Of a stretch of DNA of 64,000 nucleotides, positions 51,786 through 62,014 are shown in pieces. The notes beneath the pieces are model-generated. The model saw only the letters and a list, made by a program, of their open reading frames with translations, did no database searches and was not told the origin of the DNA. Position 1 is the first letter of the stretch; every line of letters begins with the position of its first letter. The stretch spans positions 434,001 to 498,000 of the forward strand of contig JAAVTG010000064.1 of the NCBI GenBank assembly GCA_011947345.1, written 5' to 3'. The position numbers and the translations under genes were made by a program. This DNA is from Phytophthora quininea (lineage: Eukaryota; Oomycota; Peronosporomycetes; Peronosporales; Peronosporaceae).

Positions 51786-52256
51786 TCACAGTCGACTGAC
51801 GTTCCTCGACACGAAGTAGTTGGCCATCGCGTTCTCGTACGACCGGTCGGTCGAGTCCGAGCAAGCGTCCACTTGCTCAGCCTTGTGGTCTGTCGGTAGC
51901 GTGCAGTGTGCACTGCCGTTCTCGCCCTCCATCCTCGTCTTGTGGTAGATGGATCGGTTGCTGTGCGCCAGCTGCAGCAGCGCCGCGTCCAGCGTCTTCT
52001 GCTGGTTGGACACGGTCGCCCCCTGAGGTGTCGTGGCAATCGCCGTCTCTCCGAAGTAGCTGGCCATGCTGCGTGCGTAGGCGTTCTCCAGCTCGTTGCT
52101 GGCGTTGTCCGACGAGTCCACGGGCAGCACGCGGCGGCGGTGGCGGTTCTCGCCGGACATGCGCGAGTGCTCGTAGATGGACTGGCGGCTGTGCGCGATG
52201 TCCAGCAGCGCGGTGGTGAAGGCTGCGGGGGCGGTGACGGCGAGCATCGAGGTCAT
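51786..52256 (-). CDS. Unknown protein made of two diverged internal repeats
   Basis: This 156-residue protein has two copies of one module. Module 1: TTALLDIAHSRQSIYEHSRM, SGENRHRRRVLPVDSSDN, NAYARSMASYFGE. Module 2: DAALLQLAHSNRSIYHKTRM, EGENGSAHCTLPTDHKAE, RSYENAMANYFVS. Shared positions are ALL(D/Q)(I/L)AHS, SIY, RMxGEN, LPxD and AMA(S/N)YF. No signal peptide or known domain is seen. A decayed relative lies at 56305-56580. A role cannot be assigned. Confidence 0.65.
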   Translation of the reverse strand: MTSMLAVTAPAAFTTALLDIAHSRQSIYEHSRMSGENRHRRRVLPVDSSDNASNELENAYARSMASYFGETAIATTPQGATVSNQQKTLDAALLQLAHSNRSIYHKTRMEGENGSAHCTLPTDHKAEQVDACSDSTDRSYENAMANYFVSRNVSRL

Positions 52257-52982
52257 GGCGCGGTGTTGGGGCTTGCTGGTGTTGCAGCGAATTGCGGAAT
52301 GGCCACTTCAAGACGCGTAGTTGAAGTCGTCGTCGCCACATGGACGAGTCGCATGACGGTTTTTATGTCGACGAGCGCGTATCTTTGAGACCCTCGTCAC
52401 ACTTTGCGGCAGATCTTGGTCGTCACAATCGGAACTTGCCGCTCGCCGCGTTGAGCAAGCACCGCTGCGCTGGTCACAGCGACGCATGCAGAGCGTGTTC
52501 TCGTGGCTGAGTGGCGAGGAGCGCCATGCTGAGTGCTCAATCGGCGGAGATGCGTCGCGTGCAATCAACGCGCGCGAGCTGCTGTCTCTGCGCTGCTGAT
52601 GCTCGACGTCGTCCGAGTTGTTTGCGATCAAGGAATGTACGCAGCCCATAACTTCTTCTCCATGATCCACTCAAAAAGAACGACAAGTAGTTGTGCGAGG
52701 AGGAGGGGGGTCGATGCCGACAAAGACAGCAGGGCTTGAGTTGCCTACCAAGCGTTGTGAAGTGAGTATTAACGGAGGGCAAAATCATGCTCAACCATAT
52801 TGTGGAAGCTGCCGTGCATCTTGAAGACGTGCAGCTTGGCGGCCAGGCCAGGAGGAATGTGTTGGGCACGTTGGGCTCCGAGATAATGAAAAGAAATAAA
52901 GTAGATGAACGAAGATGGCTACAAGTGCGTGGCATGTGACGTGTGTCATACCGACTTCGGTCTCACTTACGGCGTTTACTTT
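52257..52982. other. Intergenic, remnant-like frame near 52800
   Basis: A short open stretch with HVFKMHGSFHNMVEHDF on the minus strand (about 52776-52880) may be an unplaced exon. No complete gene seen. Confidence 0.4.
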
Positions 52983-53916
52983 CTACTGGCGCACGGCGAC
53001 GGCGTCGGCCTTCTTGATGAGCTCGACCATGGTCGAGTGGATGTCTCCTGGCCGTTGGACACCACAATGTGGCGCGTGCTGAGCGAGAAGGGCGTGCCGT
53101 CGCTGTTGGTCACCTGGCCGCCACCCTCCTTGACGAGCAGCGCACCGGCCGCAACATCCCACGAGTTCAGGTCCAGCTCGAAGAACGCCTGCAGCAAATA
53201 ATAAATACAAGAACGCAGTCAGCCATCGAACAACGACGATCTCAAGATCTGCAGCAGCAACAGCGCACCGATTGACGACCACACGCTGTCCATGCAAGCT
53301 CAATGGCGGCTGCACCCTGCAGACGCAGCCCTCTGCACTTGGCAGAGAGCTCCCTTGCGCAGTCCAGCATCGGCAGTCTCACGCTGTCTTTAGTGCCGAT
53401 GCCAAAGCCCACCAGCGCCTCCGAGAACGAGGCCTCGTGGCTCACGTGTGCCGGTTGGCCGTTCAGGAACGTGCCCTTGTCCTTCTGCGCCGTGAAGATC
53501 TCGTCTCGGTACGGGTCGTAGATGACGCCAACCACCACCTCCCCAAGATGAGCACAAGCCACCGACACGACGCTGGCCGGGCGGTGGTGTACGAAGTTGG
53601 TGGTGCCGTCGATGGGGTCCACGATCCAGAGCCACTCCTTGCGCACCAAGTGGTCAAGCGCCTGCTTGGACGCCTCGCTGCCCGGCGCCACGTTCTCCTC
53701 GCCCAGGAACTCGTGCGCAGGGAACGTCTGCTTGATGGTGTCGAACACCAGGTCCTGGCACTGCTTGTCCACGACCGTCACCAGGTCGTCCTTGCTCGAC
53801 TTGGTCTTCTCCACGCGGGACGTGCTCAGATGCGACTTCATGTGCGCGCCGGCAGCTCTCGCGGCGGCGACGGCGACGTCCAGCAGTGCGCTGAGCTCGG
53901 GCGAAGGGGTGGCCAT
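52983..53916 (-). CDS. Inositol monophosphatase family enzyme
   Basis: Exon 1 (53269-53916) starts MATPSPELSALLDVAVAAAR, then VTVVDKQCQDLVFDTIKQTF, HEFLGEEN (metal-site EEN), EWLWIVDPIDGTTNFVHHRP (the DPxDGT motif), VGVIYDPYRDEIFTAQKDKG and GFGIGTKDS. Exon 2 gives AFFELDLNSWDVAAGALLVK (the WDxAAG metal motif), then GTPFSLSTRHIVVSNGQ and, after a slip in GG near 53060, HSTMVELIKKADAVAVRQ. The intron 53189-53268 joins CGRQS to AFFELD, matching the family length exactly. IMPases hydrolyse myo-inositol phosphates with Mg. Confidence 0.92.
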
Positions 53917-54114
53917 TATCTGCTCGGTGTTTCGGACTGTGGAGTTGTGGCCGCATAAGTGTTCGCGCGGTTTGTCACATACGTGCTTCAACATACAACA
54001 ACGCAACGACAAGCTTCAGCTTTTGGTCTCAAAAGGCAACTCAATTCATCACGCGGCAAGCAGCAGCAAATGGCCTAGAGGAGAGACTTGATACTCGCTG
54101 GTAGTCTTCGTGGC

Positions 54115-54405
54115 CTACCATCCCCATCCCCAGCCGCCGCCGAAGCCCCACGGGCCACCCCAGCCGTATCCTCCCCACGGACCTCCCCAGCCCCAGCCGC
54201 CGTAGCCGAATCCAGGTCCCCAGCCCCACTGCTCCTTCTTCTTGCCGTCCTTGCTCTCTTGGGCCCCGGCAGTTGCAGGAGCTGGCATGTTGGGCTTGGC
54301 TTCCGCGGTCGTCCGCAGCGCCGGGTCCGCGTTCGGCTGGACGTCAGCCGCAGCAACAGCGGCGACGGCAGCGAGCGTGGTGATAGCGAGCGCGGTGAAC
54401 TTCAT
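54115..54405 (-). CDS. SSP8: small secreted Gly/Trp-rich protein, near-twin of SSP5
   Basis: An intact 96-residue protein nearly identical to SSP5 over signal peptide, LRTTAEAKPNMPA, KDGKKKEQWGWG and the tail. The only residue change I see is Ala for Asp in AEAKP. Flanks match SSP5 to about 54480 on the 5' side, then diverge. Core promoter at 54451-54469. Confidence 0.85.
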   Translation of the reverse strand: MKFTALAITTLAAVAAVAAADVQPNADPALRTTAEAKPNMPAPATAGAQESKDGKKKEQWGWGPGFGYGGWGWGGPWGGYGWGGPWGFGGGWGWGW

Positions 54406-54450
54406 GGTCGTGGTGAAGCTAGTTGTGTCGTCACGCTTTGTGGAGAGGCA

Positions 54451-54469
54451 GGCAAATTGCAATGTGAGC
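54451..54469 (-). promoter_or_regulatory. Core promoter-like element of SSP8
   Basis: GCTCACATTGCAATTTGCC on the minus strand, identical to SSP4 and SSP5, 46 bp before the ATG. Confidence 0.65.
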
Positions 54470-54938
54470 GAGGATGGTGTTGAATGACGACCCGAAGTGC
54501 AAGTCTCCGAACTAGTTCAATACTGCGCGAAGATTTTTCGCTTTCGGCCATTCTGCGAATTTCCCGAGCAAAAGAAAACGCCTTATAGTCGTGGACACGC
54601 TCTACTGCGCTGGCTAAAGTGTTGATGTTATTCTGTGATGATAACAATGGAATCGATGACCGAAATGCACGGTGGAGTAAATCTACAAATGGGACGTCGC
54701 TGTTGACGAACAGTGACCAGCGCCGTCATTGCTGAACATGATCACAAAGAAGGAGAGTAAATGTCGTGATTGCGTTAGTGGCCCCAGATAACCCAAAATG
54801 CCATCGAGATCCTGGTGAACTAGAACTAGGAGACATCGGAGCGAGAAACTGATACAAGTAAGAATGATCGTTTATCATCAGTTATCAGTGTCCAAAGTTG
54901 ACTAACACAAACCTCCGGACTGTGGTGATTGGAACTCT

Positions 54939-55490
54939 ATGATGCGTTCGTTCGTGGTTGATATTGCGGAGGATAAATATGTTATGCATCTCAAGAGCGC
55001 TGTTAAATATCTGATGCCGGTAGCTTTTCTTCTTCCATCCCAAACTGGTTTAAGCCTTCTCCACAGGAGTACGCGCTGCTACAGCGGTCCATTATTCCTG
55101 CAGGCGCCAAGATGATCCGACTGTATGTGCACGTTCCTTTGGTTGACGAGGAGTTCAATTTCTTGGGCAGGAGGAAGACATTCTACACGCACTCATCGAC
55201 CACCCGCCGCTTGGTCGTTTGGACGCTCCAACTGGTATACACAACAAGTCGTCTCGTGCTGTGTTGCTGCTTTTTAGGTGCTATGCGTCTAACGCGTTCG
55301 CGCTCTTTTTCGCAAGATGGAATGGTTTCGTGGCCGCTTTTGGGCTGTCGAAGCAGAGGAGCGAATCGAAACACTGGATGAAGAAAGCGAAGTCGCGGAC
55401 AGCGATAGAGCAAGCATTGACTTACAAGAAGAACGTATGAGGTTTCCGTGTTGCTCACTGAGCTCATACGGCTGAAGTGATCCAATGTTT
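54939..55490 (+). other. Possible decayed gene
   Basis: From 54939, MMRSFVVDIAEDKYVMHLKS, AVKYLMP, then (possibly after a 47-bp intron) EYALLQRSIIPAGAKMIRLY, VHVPLVDEEFNFLGRRKTFY. Further on, different frames give LDAPTGIHNK and MEWFRGRFWAVEAEERIETL. It reads like protein but is split over three frames, and no family is recognised. Confidence 0.3.
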
Positions 55491-55539
55491 TCCTCGAGGA
55501 ACACATTTTATCATGATGAAAAATGAAATCAATCACCGT

Positions 55540-55860
55540 GGAAACGAATCGCGATGTAAGATTCATTTGACGATTACCAGGCGTGTCGATCTAGTATTTC
55601 TCTGACTCCATGGGAGCATCAGTGACATGCGGGGTCACGGTTGTACGTTCCGCATGCTGTCGGTGCTCCGGGTGCGTTCCGTGGCGGCAGCGAGGACACA
55701 TATTCTCCGTTCGCGGAGTTGGCTTGCGCAATGCACAAAACGGCGGTGGCCAAAACGTGAATGATCTTCATCTTGGCCGGGTGGTTTGGTGGTCTTGTGG
55801 TTCTTGTTTGGCGAGTGAAATCGAGAAGTGGCGATGTGTGAGGCCTCGAAGTTCTTTGAT
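55540..55860 (+). repeat. Dispersed repeat, copy B
   Basis: Inverted relative of 51170-51510, about 75% alike by eye. Ends do not show obvious terminal repeats. Confidence 0.7.
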
Positions 55861-56232
55861 TGCGAGCACCATTTCAGTAATCATGGGAAAGCAGGCGTTC
55901 AATTGTGTTGAAGCCTTTCCTATTTATCCTTCCACCACAATTGCAGATGTCCGCAACAACGCCATTCACCAAGGCGAGATCCTAGAGGAAAACGTGCAGA
56001 CAGAGAGAATTGTGCAACCGCTATGCAGCAGGTGCGAGCGATTGCGAGAAGGGATCGCTGTCGTCACAAAACGAGCGCAGGAGGATTCTACATGTGGACT
56101 TAGTGAAAAAAGACGAGATGCGGGAACGAATCTCCACATCAACAAGCACCCGTGGGCCAGTCATTGCTGGTTCAGCGGTTGAAAGCCTACTTGAAGCCTA
56201 CTTGCTAGATAACTAGTAATGTAAATGCATGG

Positions 56233-56257
56233 TCTCTCTCTCTCTCTCTCTCTCTCT
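56233..56257. repeat. (TC)12 microsatellite
   Basis: An uninterrupted TC run of 25 bases. Confidence 0.9.
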
Positions 56258-56304
56258 TGTGGAGAAGCCTTCCCTTTCAAGAGATCGAGGTTTACGCGAC
56301 AATG

Positions 56305-56580
56305 CTAGTAATCTTTCCCGACGCTGCACCAAGTGCCGTTCTGCTTACTTTGTCGGCTGAAGCTGCGTCGACTTTGGTTTAACGATGTCACATGGAGAAG
56401 GGCTTTAATGACACTCCTGGCTGAAAACATAGTGAAAATATTCACAGTCACTTTGCTTGTTATTTGCCCACACTCCGCGTCTTGTGGTCCGTCAGTAGCA
56501 TGCAGTTGATCACTGTTCTTGCTCGACATCCCCATTCTTGTGGTAACATCGATCGGCGGCTGGTACGTCAGTGCTAGCAT
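56305..56580 (-). pseudogene. Decayed copy of the two-module protein (51786-52256)
   Basis: On the minus strand YQPPIDVTTRMGMSSKNSDQ and LHATDGPQDAE align with SNRSIYHKTRMEGENGSAHC and LPTDHKAE of the intact gene. The DNA is clearly related, but the module is partial and the surrounding frame does not continue. Confidence 0.55.
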
Positions 56581-57359
56581 TCTTCATGCCGAAGACTTTC
56601 CGAGGAGCACATACCTCACTGGGATCACACGACTCTATCGTTTTCAATTGTTTCACCACATCGAGAGTTTGCTTTCCTGAGTGTTATCTTGCCGTCCAGC
56701 AAGTTATACACTTTCTCATGACCACCAACAAAGCAGGCAGCGCCCTTCTGGGTTAGGAGGAACATCAGATTGCTGGCGTAGCTTTCAGCAGTTTAATGTG
56801 ATCCATTCTCTTCGTCCCGGGGAAATCGTGATCTGTCAAAAAGCGAAAATCCAGAGACCTTCCCTGCAAGACTGCTGCCACCACCTTCGACTGGTACGGC
56901 GGTGGCATTTATTTGCTGGTGCGTGCGAGTCTTGCTTCTAACTCTTGCTGCTAACGGTGTGCAGGACTGGCTGCTATCGTTGCCAAGGCCTGCCGCTTAT
57001 TCCAACAAGACGACGTACCGGGCTACGTCAGGAGTCGCAGCTACATTCCGCCCCAAATTTCCCCGTCGTTGACCCCGTTCACAGCTCCAGTGCCGTGGGT
57101 CTCGATCGAGGGGAAAAAATCCGCGTACAAGAAGAATGCTTGAGCATGGCATTCCGCAGCCACAGCTTTCGTGACAAAATATAAAGCAAAGGATTGCCGG
57201 AGCGGTGCTTGAGATGATAAAGAAGAAGGCTGCTGATGAGCTTGTCAATGAAAAGCGATCAACGAACAAGTTGAAGTGAGTCGCACTTAGGCGGGTATTG
57301 GCCAAAAACATCCCTTCTCGTCTCGCGTATCACGTTGCTGACAAGATCCTAGCACCTTG

Positions 57360-60300
57360 ATGGCGTCTGCAGCCCCGAGAGCGACGCCCAGGAGACTAAG
57401 GTGGGGTGCCTCATCTCATCCTTCGTCTCAGCTATCTATCCCCGCAATCCACGTCGAGCTCTCCCCTGTAAAAGCCGAGATATTCACTATTCTTTGACCC
57501 CTTGTGTATTGTAGGACGCTCCTCAGGAGCCTCTGCTCAAGTACGAGCGCGTGGGAGGTCACTTCCACGCCATCTTCAAGGACGACTCGCTCAGCTGCAT
57601 CGCTCTGCATGTCAACTTTGTCTGTGCTGGCACCTATGGGGGCAACGTGCTGCTACTGGAGCTGGACGGCAAGTTCATCCGCCGCCTGCACCAGCACTAC
57701 AAGAAGGTCAATCAGGTGTGTATCGACGAGACGGGCCAGTTCATCGCTTCGTGCTCAGATGACGGCACAGTGGCCGTGTACGCTTTAAACTCGGGCAATT
57801 CTTCAGCTGCAGCAGATATCAGTGGCCACAAGCACGCCCAAAACGCTGCCAAGGCACCGACCAGACAGATCTCCGTGTCCAGCACAGGTGGGGAAGTCAA
57901 CATCTACAATTACTTTAGTGCAGTGTACGCTGTGCAGTTGGAAGATCGATACGCCATGAAGAGAGAGAAGAGCTTTGCGTGTGGAGGCGTGGGAGGGCAG
58001 CTCATAATCAACAAGAAAGGTTGGATCATTGACAAGGAGAGCACCGTCCATGAAGGAGAAGGACCGGTGCAGTTGATTCGCTGGAAGGAAGGACTCGTGG
58101 CATGGGCCAACGACTGGGGAGTGAAAGTCTACGATGCGGACAATGATCAGCGAGTGACGTACATCGAGCGACCGCCCAACTGTCCACCGATGGAATTGTG
58201 TCGGTGTCATCTGGAGTGGCAAGGCAGCGATGTCTTGCTGGTGGCGTGGGCCCACACTTTACGTGTTGTGACGTTTAAAAAGCGAGTGCCGGGTCATGTT
58301 GGCTCTCCAACATCGCCGACTGCTATCGGAGACGCTGACGTTCCATCTGGAGCTATCACAGCAGAAGTGGTGGCCTTGTTGACGTTTGACTTTTTGTTGC
58401 GGGGATTAGTCCGTGGGGCGGCGGCTCTGTTGTGTCGGTCCTAGCGTTCCGACCTCCAGGCTCTGCAGCAGCTGCAGGCCCACCACTATCTCAGGGCAAG
58501 TCTACAAAAGAACAGCGTCTGGTTGAAGGCGAGGGCGGAAGCGACGAGATGCCGTATCCTGAGGTGCATGTTGTGCGATTGGATGGTAAGCAAGTTAGTG
58601 CGGACTTGCTCAACCTCAAGGGCTATCAGCGACTGCGAGCGTCGGATTACATGATGCCTACACTTCGATACGCGCATGCTCACGAGATCGACTTGGCATC
58701 GCCCGATCCATCGTCGCTTTATGATGCTGGCTACGGGCAACTCGCGTACGTGTGCACGCCAAAAGACGTGGTCATTTGCCGACTACGCGACGCTGATGAC
58801 CGCGTCCAGTGGGCTTTAGCACGGAAACAGTATGAAAGGGCCCTCAACGTCGCTCTTCATGACCCACGAGCACTTCGACGAGTAGTACTGACAGAAGTTA
58901 TGGAGACGTATCTCGGCGATTTACTGCGACAGAAGAAGTTCAAGAAGGCGGCAGAAGAAATTCACAGACTGTTTGTAGGCAGCGACGAGTACGCTCAGCT
59001 CTGGGAGAAGTACATCTACGTGTTTGCTCAGCGTGGACAGTTGAGCGTCATCGCGCGGTATATGCCAACTGCGAGTCCACGACTACCAAAAGTGCAATAC
59101 GAGATGGTGTTAAAGCACTTCCTGGACTCCGATCCGGGTCAACTGCTGGAGTTGATTCGAAAATGGCCCAAACCCAGACGTCAAGATACTCCTGTCGTGA
59201 AACAGCAGGCTGAAGGGGAGACTGACAGCTCATCTGCTGTGGCTCCAGAGTACACAGAGACCGCCCATGTTTTCGGGCCATTATACGACGCACAAGCGTG
59301 GATTAATCAACTGGAGACGGTCGTGCGACGTCGACGCATAGCCGAAGCTGATGCCGACCGCCTCAGTGTCGAGACAATGTACTTGATGGAGGCGCTGGCG
59401 GAGCTGTACACCGCCACTGAGCAATATGAACACGCTCTGCGCATTTATTTGACCCAAGGCGCGTTCTGCACCAACAAGGACTTCGCCTTCAAGTTGATCG
59501 CAGAGCACCAGTTGTGGTCTTTGGTTGCCAACAAGGTGGTCAACCTCATGCGCATTGACAAGGCTATTGCTGTTCGCATGTTGGTGAATCAGACGGAGCA
59601 GCTCAAGATCAGCGACATCGTCACTCAGCTCGAGGGCGAGCCTGAGTTGCTGCATGCCTATTTGCACGAGCTGGTCCTTCATCGTTTGGGCGAGTACAAC
59701 TCGGAGATTTACTCGGCACTTCACGAGAAACAAGTCGCACTCTACGTCGAGTTCCAACCAGACTTTTGCTCAAGTTCCTGCAGACCAGCAGCTTTGTGCC
59801 GCTCGAAAAGGTTGGTCCCTCTTTCTAGCACGGAGTATCCCTCATATGCGTTGCTTCTGCTTGTCAACAGGCCTACAAGTACTGCAGCGACCACACGCCT
59901 CCCTCTGGGACACGATGATCTACATCTTAGGGCGCATGGGGCAGCACAAGAAGGCGCTCGACCTCATCTTGACGCAGCGAGGCGACATTAACCAGGCCAT
60001 CCAATTCGTACAGGACCACGACGAGAGTCTGTGGGACTACCTCATCGACTTGAGTCTCACCAGCAAAGACAACGTGGAGGAACTGTTGAAGTTCGCGTCG
60101 CAGCACAAGATTGATCCCATCAAGCTCATCCGCAAGGTGCGTAGCGTACTGCTCGACTCTTCTGCTGTTGCTAATCGTTTGACTGCCTTTGCTAACAGAT
60201 CCCTGACGACATGGAGATCGAGAATCTCAAGCAGAAGCTCATCGCAATCATCACCAACTACCGTGTCCAGGTAAGCGGCGCTTGAGATGACTCCTCTTTG

Positions 60301-60770
60301 CTCAAACTTGACATTCCGCCCAGCAAAACTTGTGTGTAGGCTCCCGCAAGGTGTTTGACAACGACCGGGTGGAGCTTCTCCACCGACAGGTCGTGGCTCA
60401 CAAGCGCGGACGGCGGGTGGCTGCGAAGAAAGCCTGTGCAATCTGCAACGAGCTGCTGCGTGCACCGTCGTCCGGCATGGAGATCATCCACGCCTGTGTG
60501 TTCGAGTGCGGTCACTGCTACCATCTGCCCTGTCTGGAGGAGAAGATGCGCATGTGGAAGAGCGCGGAAGCCGTGGGGTCGGGCGACTTGAGCCGCGCAC
60601 TCGGCTGCTTCGTGTGCGACCACAGCACCCGCGCCCATGCTCGCTCCGGCGACTTGAACCAGCAGTTTGCGACGTTGACTGCGCCACCAGCACGAGGTGT
60701 GACCGAGGACCAGCTGCAGCGCGCCAAGGACAGCGTCTTGAGCAGCGTCGCCGAGCAGCCTCCGTCGTAA
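57360..60770 (+). CDS. VPS41: VPS41, HOPS complex subunit with C-terminal RING-like domain
   Basis: MASAA... starts at 57360; after an intron, LLKYERVGGHFHAIFKDDSL leads into a WD40-like beta-propeller (NVLLLELDGKFIRRLHQHYK, FIASCSDDGTVAVYAL, GEGPVQLIRWKEGLVAWAND, WGVKVYDADNDQRV). Then come CHCR helices (QWALARKQYERALNVALHDP, YLGDLLRQKKFKKAAEEIHR, YEHALRIYLTQGAFCTNKDF, IDKAIAVRMLVNQTEQLKIS, IYILGRMGQHKKALDLILTQ). The C-terminus has a zinc-finger set (KKACAICNELL, ECGHCYHLPCLEEK, GCFVCDH). This is VPS41 architecture, for late endosome/vacuole tethering and fusion. Frame slips at 57375-57378 (C), about 58396 (T), 59763-59766 (T) and about 59907 (C), and introns near 59812-59869, 60137-60198 and 60271-60323, explain the fragments. 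Confidence 0.9.
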
Positions 60771-61073
60771 GGAGTTCTAAGACTTGTCTGACCTGTTCCC
60801 TGCTTTCCTGACATGACACACAACCGGGCAATGAACGTCGCTGTCTCCGCACTGAAGTCCCCAAATTCGCATGATATTTTATTGATCGAGATCACCCCGA
60901 AAAACAAACTCTGCAGCTTGGAGAAGCGTCCGCCTCGAGAGCGAACTCGCGACTGATTTCCAAGAGAGAACCAGCAGTTCTCCTACAAGCGACATGGTCT
61001 TGAACAGCCTTGGCAACGCCGTCGCAACTTCTCCTCCAAAGCCAAAAGAGTCTCAGAGCAACACGCCTGCAGC
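60771..61073. other. Convergent 3' ends of VPS41 and uS4
   Basis: No gene or distinct element seen. Confidence 0.4.
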
Positions 61074-61649
61074 TTACTCCTCGTCCTCCTCGCCGCCGGC
61101 AGCAGCGCTGGGCAGCACGGCGACGGGCGACGCGGCCGGGGCGGCCCTGGCCGTAGGGCGAGGTGACGGCGAAGTCAATGTGCTTCTCCGAGTCCATGCG
61201 CACGAGGAAGGAGGGCACGTCCACGAGCTGCTTGCCGACGCGGATGTGGCGCTGCTTGATGAGCACGCGCGTGGTGGATGGACTTGGCCAGGTTCTGCTT
61301 GAAGACCTTGGTCTGCAGGCGGCGCTCCAGCAGCTTCTGCACGTTCAGGCGCAGCACAAAGTCGAGCTCGTTCTCGTCCTCGGCCAGCATGCCGAAGCGC
61401 TTGAGGCGGCGCAGCAGGGCCGAGCCCTCGAACAGGCGCTTGGGGTCCTTGGGGTCCAGCGTCAGCAGCTCGCGGGCGGCCTTGCGCAGCTTGGACAGCG
61501 CGAACTGCACGCGCCAGATCTCGCGCTTGCAGCGCAGGCCGTACTCGCCGAGGAGCTTGAGCTCCTGGTCCAGGCGCTCCTTCTCGAAGGCGCGCGAGGG
61601 CGTGCGGTACGTCTTACGGTAGTTGCGGTGGCGGGAGATCTTGGGCATG
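61074..61649 (-). CDS. RPS9: Ribosomal protein uS4 (RPS9)
   Basis: Cytosolic uS4: [115 protein letters not shown], then in the next frame [20 protein letters not shown] and [11 protein letters not shown] with an acidic end. The first slip is in a CGCG run near 61271 and the second near 61105, where the C-terminus EEDEE is reached. The order is complete, so loss of bases in the sequence is likelier than gene death. Confidence 0.94.
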
Positions 61650-61765
61650 GTCCTTCTTGAGACGTTCCTACCAGGCGAATGCGAATGGGAGTGGCTCCGT
61701 CGCCGTGCCGGGTCTTGACGTTCTAAATCTGCAGCGTCTCTAATTTGACTGGTGGTGCTTCGCCC

Positions 61766-61860
61766 GGGTGCTTGCGCTAAATTTATTTTTCTAAACTTTT
61801 TTATCGATATTTTCATTTAAAAATAATGACTTTTATTGATAAATAAAAGCGCAAGCACCC
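61766..61860. repeat. 95-bp unit with 13-bp inverted ends and AT-rich core
   Basis: GGGTGCTTGCGCT at 61766-61778 is perfectly inverted at 61848-61860. The core is almost pure A/T. Flanks do not show a clear target duplication. Confidence 0.75.
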
Positions 61861-61974
61861 TCGCGAACGCAGCACCTTAGAAATGGAATGGCTAGATTTA
61901 GCTGTTACAGATCATGATTTAGGTTTGACGCGTAGTTTTGGAGCCGAACCCCGCCAGCCAATCGAATCGGAGGT

Positions 61975-62014
61975 GGTACCGTGTGCCAATTGGGGAAAAT
62001 TGGCACACGGTACC
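61975..62014. repeat. 17-bp perfect inverted repeat with CCAAT at its centre
   Basis: Left arm GGTACCGTGTGCCAATT (61975-61991), loop GGGGAA, right arm 61998-62014. Both arms carry CCAATT facing the loop. It is 60 bp before the prohibitin ATG. Confidence 0.85.

Larger units (their letters stand above)
54406..57359. other. 3-kb gene-poor, repeat-bearing stretch
   Basis: Contains the SSP8 promoter, a possible decayed gene (54939-55490), dispersed repeat copy B (55540-55860), a TC microsatellite and a decayed copy of the 51786 gene. No confident intact gene. Confidence 0.5.

Noticed and set aside
841..61278. Programmed ribosomal frameshifting as explanation for broken genes
   Set aside because: Breaks fall at many different run types and positions in unrelated genes, always as losses, and no slippery heptamer with downstream structure recurs.
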